DNA from: Pogonophryne albipinna
Lineage: Eukaryota > Chordata > Actinopteri > Perciformes > Artedidraconidae
DNA length: 64,000 bases
Assembly: GCA_028583405.1 (NCBI GenBank)
Contig: JAPTMU010000050.1
Span: 186,001-250,000 of the forward strand
Direction of reading: 5' to 3'
The notes under the pieces are model-generated. The model was given only the letters and a program-made list of their open reading frames with translations, searched no databases and was not told the DNA's origin. Both the position numbers and the translations under genes were made by a program. Position 1 is the first letter of the stretch, and every line of letters begins with the position of its first letter. Shown one piece after another: positions 14,615-24,700 of the stretch.

Positions 14615-17600
14615 TACAGCTCCTAAAACAGGCTACAGCCATTGTGTATTTTATTATGTGAGGCACTAAATGGTTTTCGAAAAATATCGACTCTTTGTTT
14701 GTAGATATCTACTAAACTAAAGCAAATAAAAAGAGTAGGCCTGTTATACTGAGTGAATATATTTTACACATGCTCTGCTTTCTGCACGGACCTCACAGCT
14801 GTTCTCACTGTAAACATTGCATCGCGATGAAAGCAGTTAATAAAATAATATCCAGGGGATGCATGCAGAGCTGTCATTGGCTGAGATAAGTCCGGCCGTG
14901 CCTCACGACATCTCTGTTGCCGGAAATGCATCCACGAAGGAGCCGTGGAGGACCGTGGAGGACCCATCAGTGTATCCTCAGTTAGAGCTCCTCCAGAGAG
15001 CCTCCTCGATGCTCGATCCTCGAAGTGCATTTAGAGAAATGAGATGTCCTTCAACATGGCGCGCTGAAATTCATTTCCGGGTCACTACCGGAGGACCGAG
15101 GAGTCGAGGAGGGGGATTTGATGAAATGAGAAAGGGCCTAGGTATGAGCATTCCCTGTATGGGTACATGTTTTAGTTCTTACCTTCACTGAGTTTCCCGC
15201 AGAAGGGGCAGTAAAACCTCTGACCACAGTCCTGCCAGCCCATCGCCGGGCACATGGAGGCTCCGCAACAACCACAATTTGAAACACACTCTGGCTCTGT
15301 GCACACAGGGAGGGGCTTGAAGAGGCCACACACACACACACACAAAACATATTTTAACCTACACAGAAGCTTCACATATGTCAATTGTGGCATTAGCTTC
15401 ACATTTCTCTAGATATAATTATGAGTAACTACGATTGCTGTTATTTTTCCTATATCATTTTTAAGAGATTATTAGAAAAAGCAGATTAGCTAGACACTGA
15501 CCTCTCCATCATTTTGCTTGGCTAGAGGGGTGACCAGAGCTCCCAGTGGCAGACGGCTGAGCAGAGCAGTCTGAGCATCACAGGGCATACAGTACGACGC
15601 AGAGCGGATGGCTAAAGGACTCGCGTTACCTAGAGATCAATAGAGACACGGTCCAGAATTACATGAAGGTTGGTTAGACACACAAAATGGAGACAGGAAG
15701 AGGTGAATGGGGAAAACGCCCAAACATTAAAGTATCATATTTGTAATTCACAACTAAATCGGAGTCCTTCACAATATAATGACTTTAAAATACTCTAATT
15801 TAACTACCTGCAGATATTATTGTCATAATCCTTTCATCAGTATGTCCAAAATATTTCTGATAACTGGAATCAGTGTTTCCCCTACCATTGTCTTGGAGGG
15901 GCGCTGAGCCCCGCCAACGGAGCCCCGCCAACGGAGCCCCGCTATATATATTTTTTTTAAATATATATATAGCACCAAATTGCAACTACCGGTAATCTAT
16001 TTCTACTGTCACTTTTCACATTGAACATGTGCTCTTTTATTAAATAAACTAAACACTTTCATTTTAAGTTGTGAGTTTAGTGTTTATGACCCTAAGAAAC
16101 ACTGATGCATTAATTAGTATAGTGAGCACACACTATTATAACTATTACAAACCGTTTCATACACTAGATCAGGGGTGTCAAACTCAATTTCATCACGGGC
16201 CACATTCACATTATGGTTGCACTCAAAGGGCCGGTTGTAACTTTAAGACTATACAAAAATACATATATAAATATTTAATATATATAAAATAATGTATTAT
16301 ATTACATTATTGCCTCTGCATTGGATTATTATCGGATAGGGTAATAACTTCATAATTAACTCGGTCTGAAAGCAGAAGGGCAAATAATTGCAAGTCTCTT
16401 CAGTGAGAATGTTACAAAATGATTTTAAAATGAAAGCTAAATCGAAAAATTGAAAAAAAAGTCACTTCTGAGAAAAGGGCAAATTCTGGGAAAAAAGGCA
16501 TATTTAGAAGAAAAAAGTCGAATTTGAGATGCATTGTGCTCCATGGGCAACGTGCTTCTGTAAATCGCCATGTAACCGTACAACAAACATATTATATTCT
16601 TTGCAAGCTCTTGTGGGGCCACATAAAATGAAGTCGCGGGCCGGATTTGGCCCCCGGGCCTTGAGTTTGACACCCCTGCACTAGATGTTTTCCAAAGTTG
16701 GTCTAATTTTTCTTCAATTAAATATGTTTATGTTCAGATTTTTTCTAGTCGCCTCCATCAATAATACATGGTATAACTTCTACAGAAAATTCTCTGTGCA
16801 AAGTAGGTTACATTTCAGTGATGTGGATGCCAGATTAGGAAGCCATTTTTACCCAGCTTTACATACAGGGTAAAAAACAACAAAGATACAGTGTTGTGTG
16901 TGTTTACCTCTGTCCTCTATGATACAGGAGGTAGTTGCCAGAGGAGGGAGACGGGAAAAGGGCTCTGAGACGAAGACCTTGCCCTCCCACTCGGCACTGT
17001 CATCTGCGATCACCTTCACCTGGGAAACAGAGAGAGAGAAAGAGACAGGGGTGCAACCTTATCAACCTGCAAGACTGTGAATACAGATCACTACGGTTAA
17101 ACAGGGGCAGGATCTTTTATAAAACATCTTGTTCTTACAATAAGTAGATTTTGTCGGAAGAAACAAGTAGCAGTTTTGCGGCTCTTACTTTAAGTTAAAA
17201 ATAATAATGATCGGAAAAAGTTAGAAGTCAAGTATTGGACTCTTTATTTGCGTTTTTTTTTCTGGATCATTCAGGGACTGAGGTCAATAGAGCACCATAA
17301 TGATTTGATTATGTGCTATAAAAGTGTTCATACTGGGTTGTTGATTTGGCTCAACAATTATACACATATTTACATGTCTATTTCCCAATTTAAATCAATG
17401 GGAAAAAGGTATTTTCGGGACCAAATGACGTCATTGACTAGAACGTAGTGATGTAGGCAAATTTGCTTCAACGTCCGCCACACTTCCTTGGGGCTTGGTG
17501 TATCCCTAAGGGAGGAGCTATGGGCTAGGCAATATATCAATATAATATCCATTGGTTGATAAGAAACTAGATATCCTCTGAGATTTAGGAAATCGTAAGT

Positions 17601-19454
17601 GTTAAATTGAAGTCATTTTCTGAATTTACCAGCGTTTAAACAGCATGGGTCTAACCCTACAATATATTCACAATATCGATATTGTGGTACTCTCTTCACA
17701 TTGCCCAGCCCTACAGGAGCCGCAGAAGCATGGTAAAGAAAGAAGGTGACGAGAGAGGATAAAACAACTCACAACACTGGGCAGGAGCTCTGGGTCCAGA
17801 CCATAACGAGACTCAGAGCTAGGAGACTGGAGGGGAAAAAACAATTAGTATTGAATAATATATAATAACACGCACGTCAAATTTGGTGAGATTCTAGACT
17901 TTATATACAATATGATTGAAGCAATAAAGTCTAGGGGCTCCATGGGAAATTATCTAACTATCTAAATTGTATACTTAGGGATATTTCCATGCAACAACAA
18001 TGCATAACTGAACAACATGTAGCTGTTATTGCAAGGTACATGGCCAGAAGCTGCTTTAACACCTTTAAAGTTGAATGGAGAATCTCTCTGAAAGCTGAAA
18101 TAGTCGATTGAAAAACTGATCTATTAGTTGCCTGACAAAATAAATCAACAGTTTTGTTAAACAACAATAATTATCTGGTTTTGCTTTTCCAATATGGAGA
18201 TCTGCTACCTGTCTCGGTTTGTTTTTGCAGTGTAAACTGAATAACTGTTGGATTTGGAGTCTTGGCCAAATAATACATAGATTCATTTAAGACAATAATC
18301 TGCAGATGTCTCCACAGATACTCAATTGAGCTGGCACTCATACTTCATTAAAGAGTTTTAATGGTGTGACTGTATTTTCCCTACCTGTGGAGTGATGTTC
18401 CTGTCCTGTGCAGCCGCATTGGGAACAAACTCGTCTGTGGTCCCTTAGGAGAAAACAGAGGAGTTACAGTATGTAATTCTTAAATTAAATGATATCCTTA
18501 ATTAGGTAGGCTGTTTTAGCTCAGACTTTAGAAAACAGTATTTATTGATCAGTAGTTAGGTTAGGGTTGGGTTAGGGTTAGGTGGTGTACTGTAAACCCT
18601 GGATGATTGGACTAATCAGCAGGTCTATAAGGATCTACTTGTGAATTATCAAACTTTATTTTTCCTTCTAGTCTACATGTTGTACATTTAAGAATGGTTC
18701 ATGAGTAATTCTGCAAGTCATTTAATTTAAAGGATCTGCTCCTGAGGGAGGCTTTGCAACATGCATGTTAGTAAGTCAACCACAATACAATAGACTTACC
18801 TCTTGAGTTTGTTGTGAGAGTCCACTGAGGCGAGGAATGATTGTGTGTGTATCCAACAGAGGATTCCACATTGGCCCTCTCAAATGCAGGCTGAGGTGTA
18901 AACTGTGGACTCTGATTTACACCAAATGATAAAGTTGTAATGGGCAAATGTTTTTGTTGGGGTGACTGAGGTCCATTTAATGAACAATGGTGAGTGTATG
19001 GGGGCTGTAAAGGGGAAGATATTCCTTGGTAAGGGCTGTGAGGGGAGTAAAAGGGCATTTGTTGAGGCTTGCAGGGATGCGTCCCTTCCTTCATAAGAGC
19101 GAGAGAACATGGAGGTATATATCTTCCTTGGGTTGCAGATGGAACCATGGATGAAGCATGAGCATCAGGAGTGACCCGCTGAACACTGTGGTCAGCATTA
19201 TTAGCATAAAGCGTGCTGTGTTCGGTGTTGTTTCTGGATGAAAAGGTTGCAAGTTCGCTCTGGTAGCCGTGGTTGGACACCTGCAGCTGCTCGTAGCCAG
19301 GCCTCTGTTCAGAAGGAGAGCTCAGGCTGAGATTCTGAAAGCTGGGCAGAGGGTTGCAGGGAGGTCCTTGAGGTGAAGCTGGGGACCAACCGTTCTGGCC
19401 CGCCCACGGCTGACAGGGTGTATCGCTCTGATTGGCTGTGGGGACGTCCATCAT
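1225..19454 (-). CDS. SEC24-like COPII coat protein, SEC24C/D class, complete 20-exon coding region
   Basis: SEC24 is the cargo-binding subunit of the COPII coat; with SEC23 and SAR1 it selects cargo at ER exit sites. Coding exons in transcript order: 19454-18800, 18443-18385, 17826-17773, 17019-16908, 15629-15502, 15294-15183, 13099-12990, 12483-12371, 12249-12070, 11309-11213, 11088-10984, 10879-10712, 7680-7584, 7497-7349, 7158-7020, 5970-5849, 5227-5048, 4321-4124, 3368-3279, 1365-1225. All have GT-AG borders and matching phases, and the sum is 3009 nt (1002 residues). The order is standard for SEC24: Pro/Gln/Ser-rich N terminus, CX2C...CX2C zinc finger, trunk (LLLAIDVS), beta-barrel, helical and gelsolin-like domains. 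The tail HLVEDKSPNGGASYADFL points to C/D rather than A/B. Length fits the family (about 1000-1100). It is diverged, and I cannot tell C from D or from a fish-specific paralog. Acceptors of exons 3 and 6 have close alternatives; I chose those that keep phase. Confidence 0.88.
1647..2439. repeat. Fold-back element with long inverted arms
   Basis: The sequence starting ATAGATGAGAGTAAC at 1647 recurs as reverse complement ending at 2439, and similarity continues inward for about 230 bases (the ACTTTTGGGGGAAA and CTTCAAAGAGCCCGATTAC blocks are visible in both arms). A third copy of the arm tip starts near 1920 in direct orientation, so a second copy may be nested. No transposase is seen. It lies in the last intron of the SEC24-like gene. 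Confidence 0.7.
2505..2715. repeat. Dispersed repeat related to 17290-17500
   Basis: Shares the order GTTCATACTGGGT, CCCAAT...TCAATGGGAAAAA, TTTTCGGG/TTTCCGGG and CACTTCCT-GGGGCTTGG with 17290-17500. Both copies lie in introns of the SEC24-like gene in the same orientation. Class unknown. Confidence 0.5.
4802..5014 (-). repeat. tRNA-derived SINE with 10-bp target duplication
   Basis: Read on the minus strand, the head has A-box-like TGGCTCAGTGATC and B-box GGTTCAATCCC, followed by a body and a tail ending in ATGTAATG repeats. TACAGCCATT flanks both ends (4792-4801 and 5015-5024), a perfect target-site duplication. The tail (AAAAGCGTCTGAC...AATGTAATG) resembles the 3' end of the LINE at 45060-45385. 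Confidence 0.75.
5048..5970 (-). CDS. SEC24-like gene: helical-domain exons
   Basis: Two exons (5970-5849 and 5227-5048). The segment ALASYRRHCCSASVSAGQ followed by LVLPQYLRALPVYINTLRKS is the usual helical-domain signature of SEC24C/D. The domain packs against the trunk and gelsolin-like domain. Both exons have clean open frames and phase-compatible borders. Confidence 0.87.
6216..6720. repeat. Non-autonomous DNA element of the CAGTGGTGGAA type
   Basis: Starts CAGTGGTGGAAGAAGTACTC and ends in ACTTGAGTAAATGTACAGAG followed by a degraded CTTTCC end. This is a common fish repeat with short inverted termini. Related copies lie at about 29100-29556 and 30083-30560. No coding capacity. Confidence 0.6.
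7020..7680 (-). CDS. SEC24-like gene: beta-barrel exons
   Basis: Three exons (7680-7584, 7497-7349, 7158-7020). They encode RIFVSKDMRVSGCYG, LPGPSPSQVTMATVDW and LAVELAHSRALDE, lining up with the SEC24C/D beta-barrel, then TVLSYSTRTGDRRTRVHTL, the family's conserved strand before the helical domain. The 7158 acceptor lies after a run of Cs; a TACAG 17 bases further in would delete part of a conserved strand and break phase. Confidence 0.86.
8181..9119. mobile_element. hAT-type miniature element with 8-bp duplication
   Basis: Begins CAGGGATGGGCAACTTT and ends GCCCATCCCTG, a terminal inverted repeat. CCTTAGAT flanks both ends (8173-8180 and 9120-9127), a perfect 8-bp target duplication typical of hAT elements. 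Internal sequence has the GGCCGCATGCGGCCCGCGGG signature common in fish hAT derivatives. No transposase. Confidence 0.85.
9350..9904 (+). mobile_element. L2/CR1-like LINE 3' fragment
   Basis: The plus strand encodes fragments of the reverse-transcriptase C-terminal region typical of L2-like LINEs: TPVLKDLHWLPVSQRINYK-type sequence split by frameshifts, then LFKTHLFSS. The 3' end has the usual non-coding tail and a (TTA)n run ending at 9904. It is 5'-truncated and dead, inside a SEC24 intron in opposite orientation to the gene. Confidence 0.7.
10712..13099 (-). CDS. SEC24-like gene: trunk (vWA-like) domain exons
   Basis: Six exons (13099-12990, 12483-12371, 12249-12070, 11309-11213, 11088-10984, 10879-10712). 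RPELSMGSYE precedes the trunk as in SEC24C/D; LLLAIDVSASAV is the first vWA-like strand; VRVGLMTYDSRIHLYDL and CPGKLLIFHT are further core strands; LAKECVSQGCGVSLFVL and LTGGALYTY close the domain. The trunk contacts SEC23 in known COPII structures. The 11309 acceptor (TTTAG) was chosen over a nearby TGCAG because only it completes the split codon. Confidence 0.87.
13193..13890. repeat. Inverted-repeat miniature element (GGGGCCCNATTATGC type) with nested LINE-tail fragment
   Basis: Left part GGGGCCCCATTATGCTTTT with an internal CAATCAG-rich segment and GTCTCTGGTTTCAGACAGAG; a sister copy lies at 55466-55872. Inside is a fragment beginning ATTCAAGGCTGTATTGTCACG (about 13555-13800), a fish LINE 3'-end type. 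It lies in a SEC24 intron. Confidence 0.55.
14035..15135. mobile_element. Non-autonomous terminal-inverted-repeat element (CCTTTCTCATTTC type)
   Basis: Starts CCTTTCTCATTTC and ends GAAATGAGAAAGG, with inverted CCCTCCTCGACTCC blocks just inside. The direct repeat GGTATGA lies at 14028-14034 and 15141-15147 and may be the target duplication. It contains a (CA)n tract at about 14550-14610. Related arms occur at 30589-30812 and 31465-38931. Superfamily not determined. Confidence 0.7.
15183..18443 (-). CDS. SEC24-like gene: linker and zinc-finger exons
   Basis: Five exons (18443-18385, 17826-17773, 17019-16908, 15629-15502, 15294-15183). They encode the segment leading into the folded core, with GNASPLAIRSASYCMPCD matching the SEC24C/D pattern before the zinc finger. 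The finger follows: NCGCCGASMCP then a CX2C pair in YCPFCGK, four cysteines that bind zinc in SEC24. The 15294 acceptor is the choice that keeps the frame; a CAG two bases upstream would break it. Confidence 0.85.
16170..16678. mobile_element. hAT-type miniature element with 8-bp duplication
   Basis: Begins CAGGGGTGTCAAACTCAA and ends TTGAGTTTGACACCCCTG, a perfect 18-bp inverted repeat. CACTAGAT flanks both sides (16162-16169 and 16679-16686). Internal GGGCCGGATTTGGCCC is typical of fish hAT derivatives. No coding capacity. Confidence 0.88.
17290..17500. repeat. Dispersed repeat related to 2505-2715
   Basis: Same motif order as the copy at 2505-2715, including TTCATACTGGGT, a TCAATGGGAAAAA block and CACTTCCTTGGGGCTTGG. 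Class unknown. It immediately precedes the short inverted-repeat element at 17519-17713. Confidence 0.45.
17519..17713. repeat. Short inverted-repeat element
   Basis: Starts TATGGGCTAGGCAATATATC and ends with the reverse complement of TAGGGCTGGGCAAT; the interior has inverted CAATATCGATATTG. This is a familiar fish repeat end. No coding capacity. Confidence 0.5.
18800..19454 (-). CDS. SEC24-like gene: N-terminal exon
   Basis: This 655-nt exon encodes about 218 residues of low-complexity Pro/Ser/Gln/His-rich sequence beginning MMDVPTANQ, as expected for the disordered N-terminal region of SEC24 proteins. It ends in phase 1 at AGAG|GTAAGT. The exon also carries 5' UTR back to an acceptor at about 19501 (CGCTAG). 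Two upstream ATGs (19467-19465 and 19461-19459) lie out of frame with the chosen start and read into a separate frame that stays open to about 19309. I chose the ATG at 19454 because its frame continues into the conserved SEC24 exons. The exon has a diverged duplicate at 27245-27932. Confidence 0.85.
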
Positions 19455-19902
19455 CCTTCATTACCATCACTGATAGGTGTTTGACTCCTTGGAGGCGGGA
19501 TCTAGCGGGGCAAAACAAACCTGCAGCGTCGTGATGCGACTCTCGGATCTCTTCTCAGAGGCCAACATGTTTTATTGACAGTTAGCTAAATCAGATAGAT
19601 TTCTAATCAATAACAAGCTAAATGCAGCTATTTTGAGAGATAATGTTACATCTTTGAAAACTTCCTAACAAAATGTACCTAACGTTTCCCCTGTAAAACT
19701 ACCACTGTGTTGAACGATTTGTTAATGAGAAGCACTCGTTGATATGAATAACGTTAGCCTACTAGAGGAATTGACTGAGGTTCTTCTGTAGTAAGCAAAC
19801 AATATTGACACATAACAGAGGTGCATCCTTAAATGTGCAGGGTGAATTAAGATATGTGACCTGAAGGAGCACTGTTATTTGAAGTAATAAAATATTAGAT
19901 AC

Positions 19903-20015
19903 CTTTGGACATCAGCGGAAACAAGGGGCTTTGCGTGCAGCACTTGTTCGTCCACATTACTAACGTGACCGTTAGCGTCTTCATCTCCCCTTCTGCGACG
20001 GAAGCGAAACACTTC
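19903..20015 (-). other. Candidate non-coding first exon of the SEC24-like gene
   Basis: A donor CCAAAG|GTATCT at 19903 lies upstream of the N-terminal exon in a locally CpG-containing stretch. Joined to the acceptor at 19501 it would give a leader with an upstream ATG at 19984 whose frame ends in TGA at 19469-19467, just before the SEC24 start. The 5' limit is a guess; no core promoter motif is evident. Confidence 0.35.
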
Positions 20016-20019
20016 AGCA

Positions 20020-21060
20020 GTTTAACATATGTGAAATGTATTAAAATTATATTCAATGACCACAAAATGTGAGAGGATTAATTTAGACAACATTCATGAA
20101 CCCGAGCCTTTGCTGCAATGTTAGCGTCAAGTTAGCACGGATCACAACACCCCATTTCCGCGTTTCCTTTCAAAGTAAAATACATGGGATACAATAAATG
20201 CATAATTTGAAATAAAAAACGAAATATTAGAAAACCTTTAAACCATCAAAGTAAATATATTACTGTGGCGCATAAAAATGGTGCTAATATTTTATTATTA
20301 ATAAGAATCAGCAAATATGTATTGTGGCACCACAATAACATGAATGTCTGATTTATGAAATATGTAGTGTTGTGTTTTCTAATACTCTCATTTCTTTTCA
20401 CATTATTAAGACTTTGAATGTGTGACTTTGTGGTTCTGAATACTTCTTCCTCCACCAATGCCTATATGATTGTCATTTCTACATACATGGACAAAGATAC
20501 AGTAGGCCTGACAGTGTTGGACAAATCGATAAAATACTGTGTGTATTATGTTGTGAGTGGAATAGAGTACAAACTGTTTTTTCACACATACACTTTAGTT
20601 TATTGGAAGGTTGATATGCAAAGTTGACAAAATACAGTATACCAGCATACCAAAGAGAATAACAAAATACAGTATACAAGATAACCTGGTCACCGAAGTT
20701 AACTTCCTAACCAGCTCATTAGACACCTTATTTGTCAATATCCATGATCTGTCTCTTTCCAAATGAACTTAATAACATCAAACAGAACACATGACAACCT
20801 GTAATGATACAAAGTAAGAGAATTACAATTAACAAAAATAGAAAAAATAGAAATGTAAATCTATTCTTGGTCATCCTAACCGATGTAAACGCTCACCATG
20901 TCATGCCGATGGTGATAAAAAACAAAGAGGAACAGAGGGTGGCAGGGATAAGCAAATGGAACAGGAACAAAATTGCTTGATTTTGCCATTGAACAAATAA
21001 CCCACTTCTAAAGGTTGAAAATGTCCAATACTTTGCTGTGGTTCTACTTGCCTAGATCAG
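20020..21060. other. Interval between the SEC24-like and chimeric genes
   Basis: Contains the presumed SEC24 promoter side (about 20000-20160, a few CpGs, no TATA box seen) and the presumed 3' UTR of the chimeric gene with an AATAAA on minus at 20604-20599. No other gene is apparent. Confidence 0.4.
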
Positions 21061-21750
21061 TTACTGTTTTGGGGTCCTTTTTAGGGCAGTGATCCTGTTT
21101 CTGACGTAGTCCTTTACACCTTTCCATGAACGGGTCCTCAGTGCTGGCTCAGCTTCCAGACACTGAACACATTCGTCCTTCTGAGGCACCTTGTGCTCTT
21201 TAATTAACTGCATCATGTGTCTTTCAACAGCAAGAACCTCTGCTTCCTCCCATTTATGTTTGCCCTTAATTTTGGAGCCTGTGGGTTAAAAGAGAAATGA
21301 GTAAACGTTCGCCATTACAAAATAACTCCAGAAAACTCTTCAAAATAACAAAATACTGGTTTCTCACACAAGCACTCTACATACTGTTGTCCACATTTAG
21401 TCGTAAAGCCTCCAAACTCTATAAATGTTATTTATCTTCACCGGCCATTTTTTCGTTTTGTGTGTCAAGTTTTGATAACAAATTAAGCTTGGACAATGGA
21501 ATGGACAATATGTAAGAACTCCTATGTTGCCTTAACCCCCCCTTGATTATTTTGTTATATAAGAAATTCTAAACCAAAGAGGAACAATATTAAATCAATT
21601 AATTGATAGAATCACCGATCATGATCACCATTTTACCTTTTTTGTCTGATTCGAAATATTTTGAAGTTACAGTCACGTTGGTGCCTGTTGGTTCACAGCC
21701 TGCATCGGAAGGCTCATTGTAATCCCATGATGCAGCTTGTTGTCCTCTCT
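21061..21750 (-). CDS. Chimeric gene: last two exons, C-terminal Trp/Cys module
   Basis: Exons 21750-21637 and 21278-21061, stop TAA at 21063-21061. The last exon encodes KHKWEEAEVLAVERHMMQL, then CVQCLEAEPALRTRSWKGVK and DYVRNRITALKR. From memory, W-EE--AV and C--C----P spacing ending in W--VK-YV-NRI recurs at the C terminus of fish tyrosine-recombinase-derived proteins, so this exon belongs to the recombinase side. A candidate poly(A) hexamer lies at 20599-20604 (TTTATT on plus), about 460 nt downstream. Confidence 0.68.
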
Positions 21751-24700
21751 CTGTGTTGAAGAAAAAACAAGAAGGATTAACTACCTATCCACACATTTCC
21801 AACAAAGAGAAAACAGATAAATAAGACCAAAGGTGCAGCTCCTCAGTGTTGTTTTCAGTCATATTACATCAAGTGTTCATAGAACGTCTTACGATACCAA
21901 ATCGACACATTTTGCAGTTGTGTCCATTCCCAAAGTCCATTAAAGCAACCAACTCCTCCAACCAAGCTTCAGCTATAATCCAGATTTTATGTGATTTAAA
22001 GTAACTTTTATACTAAAGTATCCTAATTCTAGAACTGTAGATTGCAATGGTTGATTTAGAAAGATATTTAGTAGGTTATAGATTTGAACATTGCTCAGAT
22101 ATAAGTTTAAAACATCACATCCAGATTATTTCCTGATTTTTTTTTATTATCAAGTAAGAAGTAATTAAAACAGCAAATCACATATATTCTTAAATACTGC
22201 TGCATAATAGACAGGTTTTGCATTACGATACATTTAAGTGGCTTGCTCCAAATTACTGTGATGAAAATGATTTGCGATATTCACTTGCAGGTAACACAAA
22301 AGGCTGTTGACACCACAATAAACCACAGACTGACTCTTTTTCAAATCCTTTGAATAAATGCAAAATATATATGTATTTTGTCTGAACTTTATGTTCCGAG
22401 TAGATTTGCCGGTGCCAATGACACATATCCATTTAAAAGGTCAATTTAATTGACGTTAAAGTAATCGGAAACATAATCACCGTAAAAAAGAAATAACCCT
22501 ACCATCTGAATGGATTTCAACGTCATCCAGCTGCTGTCCAAGGCTGCGGACTTGATTGTTGGGGCCTAAAATCTGGTCGGCCTCATCTTCATTCAGGTTC
22601 ATCAGCTGTAGCATTTTCCCGTAATGCTTCCGGATCTTTGTGGATGTCAGAGCTGCAGGGTCTTTAGCGCCACATTCTTTGACGTATTTCTGGATGCACT
22701 GTGCCCCGGCGTAGGCAGTCAGAGCATTGGGTCGGCCAAACAGGTAAGGATTCTGACTGGGGACTCCACATGTCTCGCGTACCTTTACGAGAAGCTCTAT
22801 AGCTGACTCAAGTGATGGTTTGAGTAAAACTGGAACCGTTCTGCCGCACTTCCCTTGTATGTCGATTCTGACAAAGAACCTGCACATTTTTCTTTCCAAA
22901 TCGGTAACGGATATGTCCATGCCGTCTTGCAAGTTTGACTTTTGACGCGACTCAAAAGCTGTTAGTTCCACTGACGATACCTCTAAAACACTTCTCCTGT
23001 TGAAAAATATTGTCCGGGAGAGTATTACATTGGCCAAAGCAGCATAGTTTTCTGTACAAGGGCTTTCTCTGAGTTTTTTTTCAGCAAGAAGATGAACATT
23101 CTCCACGTGGATATTCAGGCGTATCACATCTTGAGCAAACGGCACCTTCTTTGCCCTTTTCAGTTTGGTTTTCTTGATGGCTGTTAATGCACCTGCAGAA
23201 ATATGCTTGTTCCATTTTCTCTTGTACAGAGAGAGGAAGTTTCTCGCGGACTCTGCTGATTTCTCATCACCAGACTTTACTGCGTTCCCCTCAACAATAC
23301 CACAAGCCTTCTGTAGGTGGTAGCCAAGCTTGATGGCAAGTGAAGGATTGCTGTATGTTTTGTTTTCCGCATTGTAGCCTGCCACGACGTTTACTGCAGA
23401 CACCACATGTGGGAAGCACGAAGGGAGAAAAAAGTCCTTCAGTTTCTCCAGAGGGGTGATTTTTTTAGCTTCCAGTACAAGTCTTGCCAACTGTCGAAGG
23501 TATTGTCTTATATACTCGTGTTTTTTCGGATCAGTTCCGTGATGAGTGAACATGAGCTCGCCAAACTGCAAGAGAACTTCGTCTTCCATGGCAGTTTGCG
23601 TCACATCGTCGTATATCATTTCGGACAGAATGTTCCTAAAACCATCAGTAATGCTAAGGTCTCCTAAAGTTTGAAGTGCACACCGAGATGCGATATTCTT
23701 TCTTCCAAACACAGTCTCGTTCTTCACTCTCTCTGGGCAAACTTTCATGTGTCTGTACATAGGTTTCTTTAGAAAAAGACCTCGACAGTGAAGGCAATGG
23801 AGAAAGTCTTTGGCTTTTTTTGTGTAGCTCGGCCTTTTTCGGGCAGCAAGTTGGCCCTTTCCTGATTTCAAGACATCCTTATTATGAGCAAAGTTTCCTA
23901 GATTTGTTAATCTGTTCCATATCCTTTGTCTTTCTTTTGATTTTGTGGGGTATTGAAATGCAGCTGCGACTTCTTTTTTGTCACTGTGGTTCCTTTCAAG
24001 ATGTCGTGACAATTTAAATACTGGCTTAGCACAGTATAAACAATAATTCCTCTTGTCATAGACACGTCTTCCTTTAGAACTTGAACATGGCAACACTACA
24101 GTGTCAGAAGACTTTTCTTTCTGAGTAATTTCAGGAGTCTGTTTTGGGGCACTGTCAGTGTTGTCCTCGGACATAGAGCTTTCTGATTCATCTTCTTTTT
24201 TTTCTGTCGGAGAAGGTTTTTTGTTTGTGGGGGTCAAGGGTTTGATGTGACTGAATTCATCTGAAGAGCTCCCTTCAGAGTGGAATGGGGAATCAAATAA
24301 GTCAGCATCACTGTCAGGCAAGTAATCAGAGTCACTGTCAACCTCTGACTCAGCTGACTCATTTTCCTTAAAAGAAATACAAAAAAGAAGAAAATAAATC
24401 AGTGGAAATCAGGTCATCGACAATCTGTGGTTGCAGAAAATCTAAGTATATCAGAATTGTTTTTAAACTCATATTGTTTACTTATATTTTGGCATTTTAT
24501 AGAGGTTCTATAGATTATGTTTTGTTATATTATCCGCATGCTCTGATGCTTCAGAACTAGACCGTAGGTTCAAAGTTCAACGTTGGTGTCTTTAACAAGA
24601 TATATGTCATATGTTATAGTATAAAATAATATCGCAGCAGGACATATGTCATATGTGTCCATTATGTCATATATGTCCTGCTAGCTTCATATTCTTCAAA

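Noticed and set aside
14469..14669. Open frames rich in His/Thr or Cys/Val around 14.3-14.7 kb and 31.9-32.3 kb
   Set aside because: They are read-through of CA microsatellites and the minisatellite, not genes.
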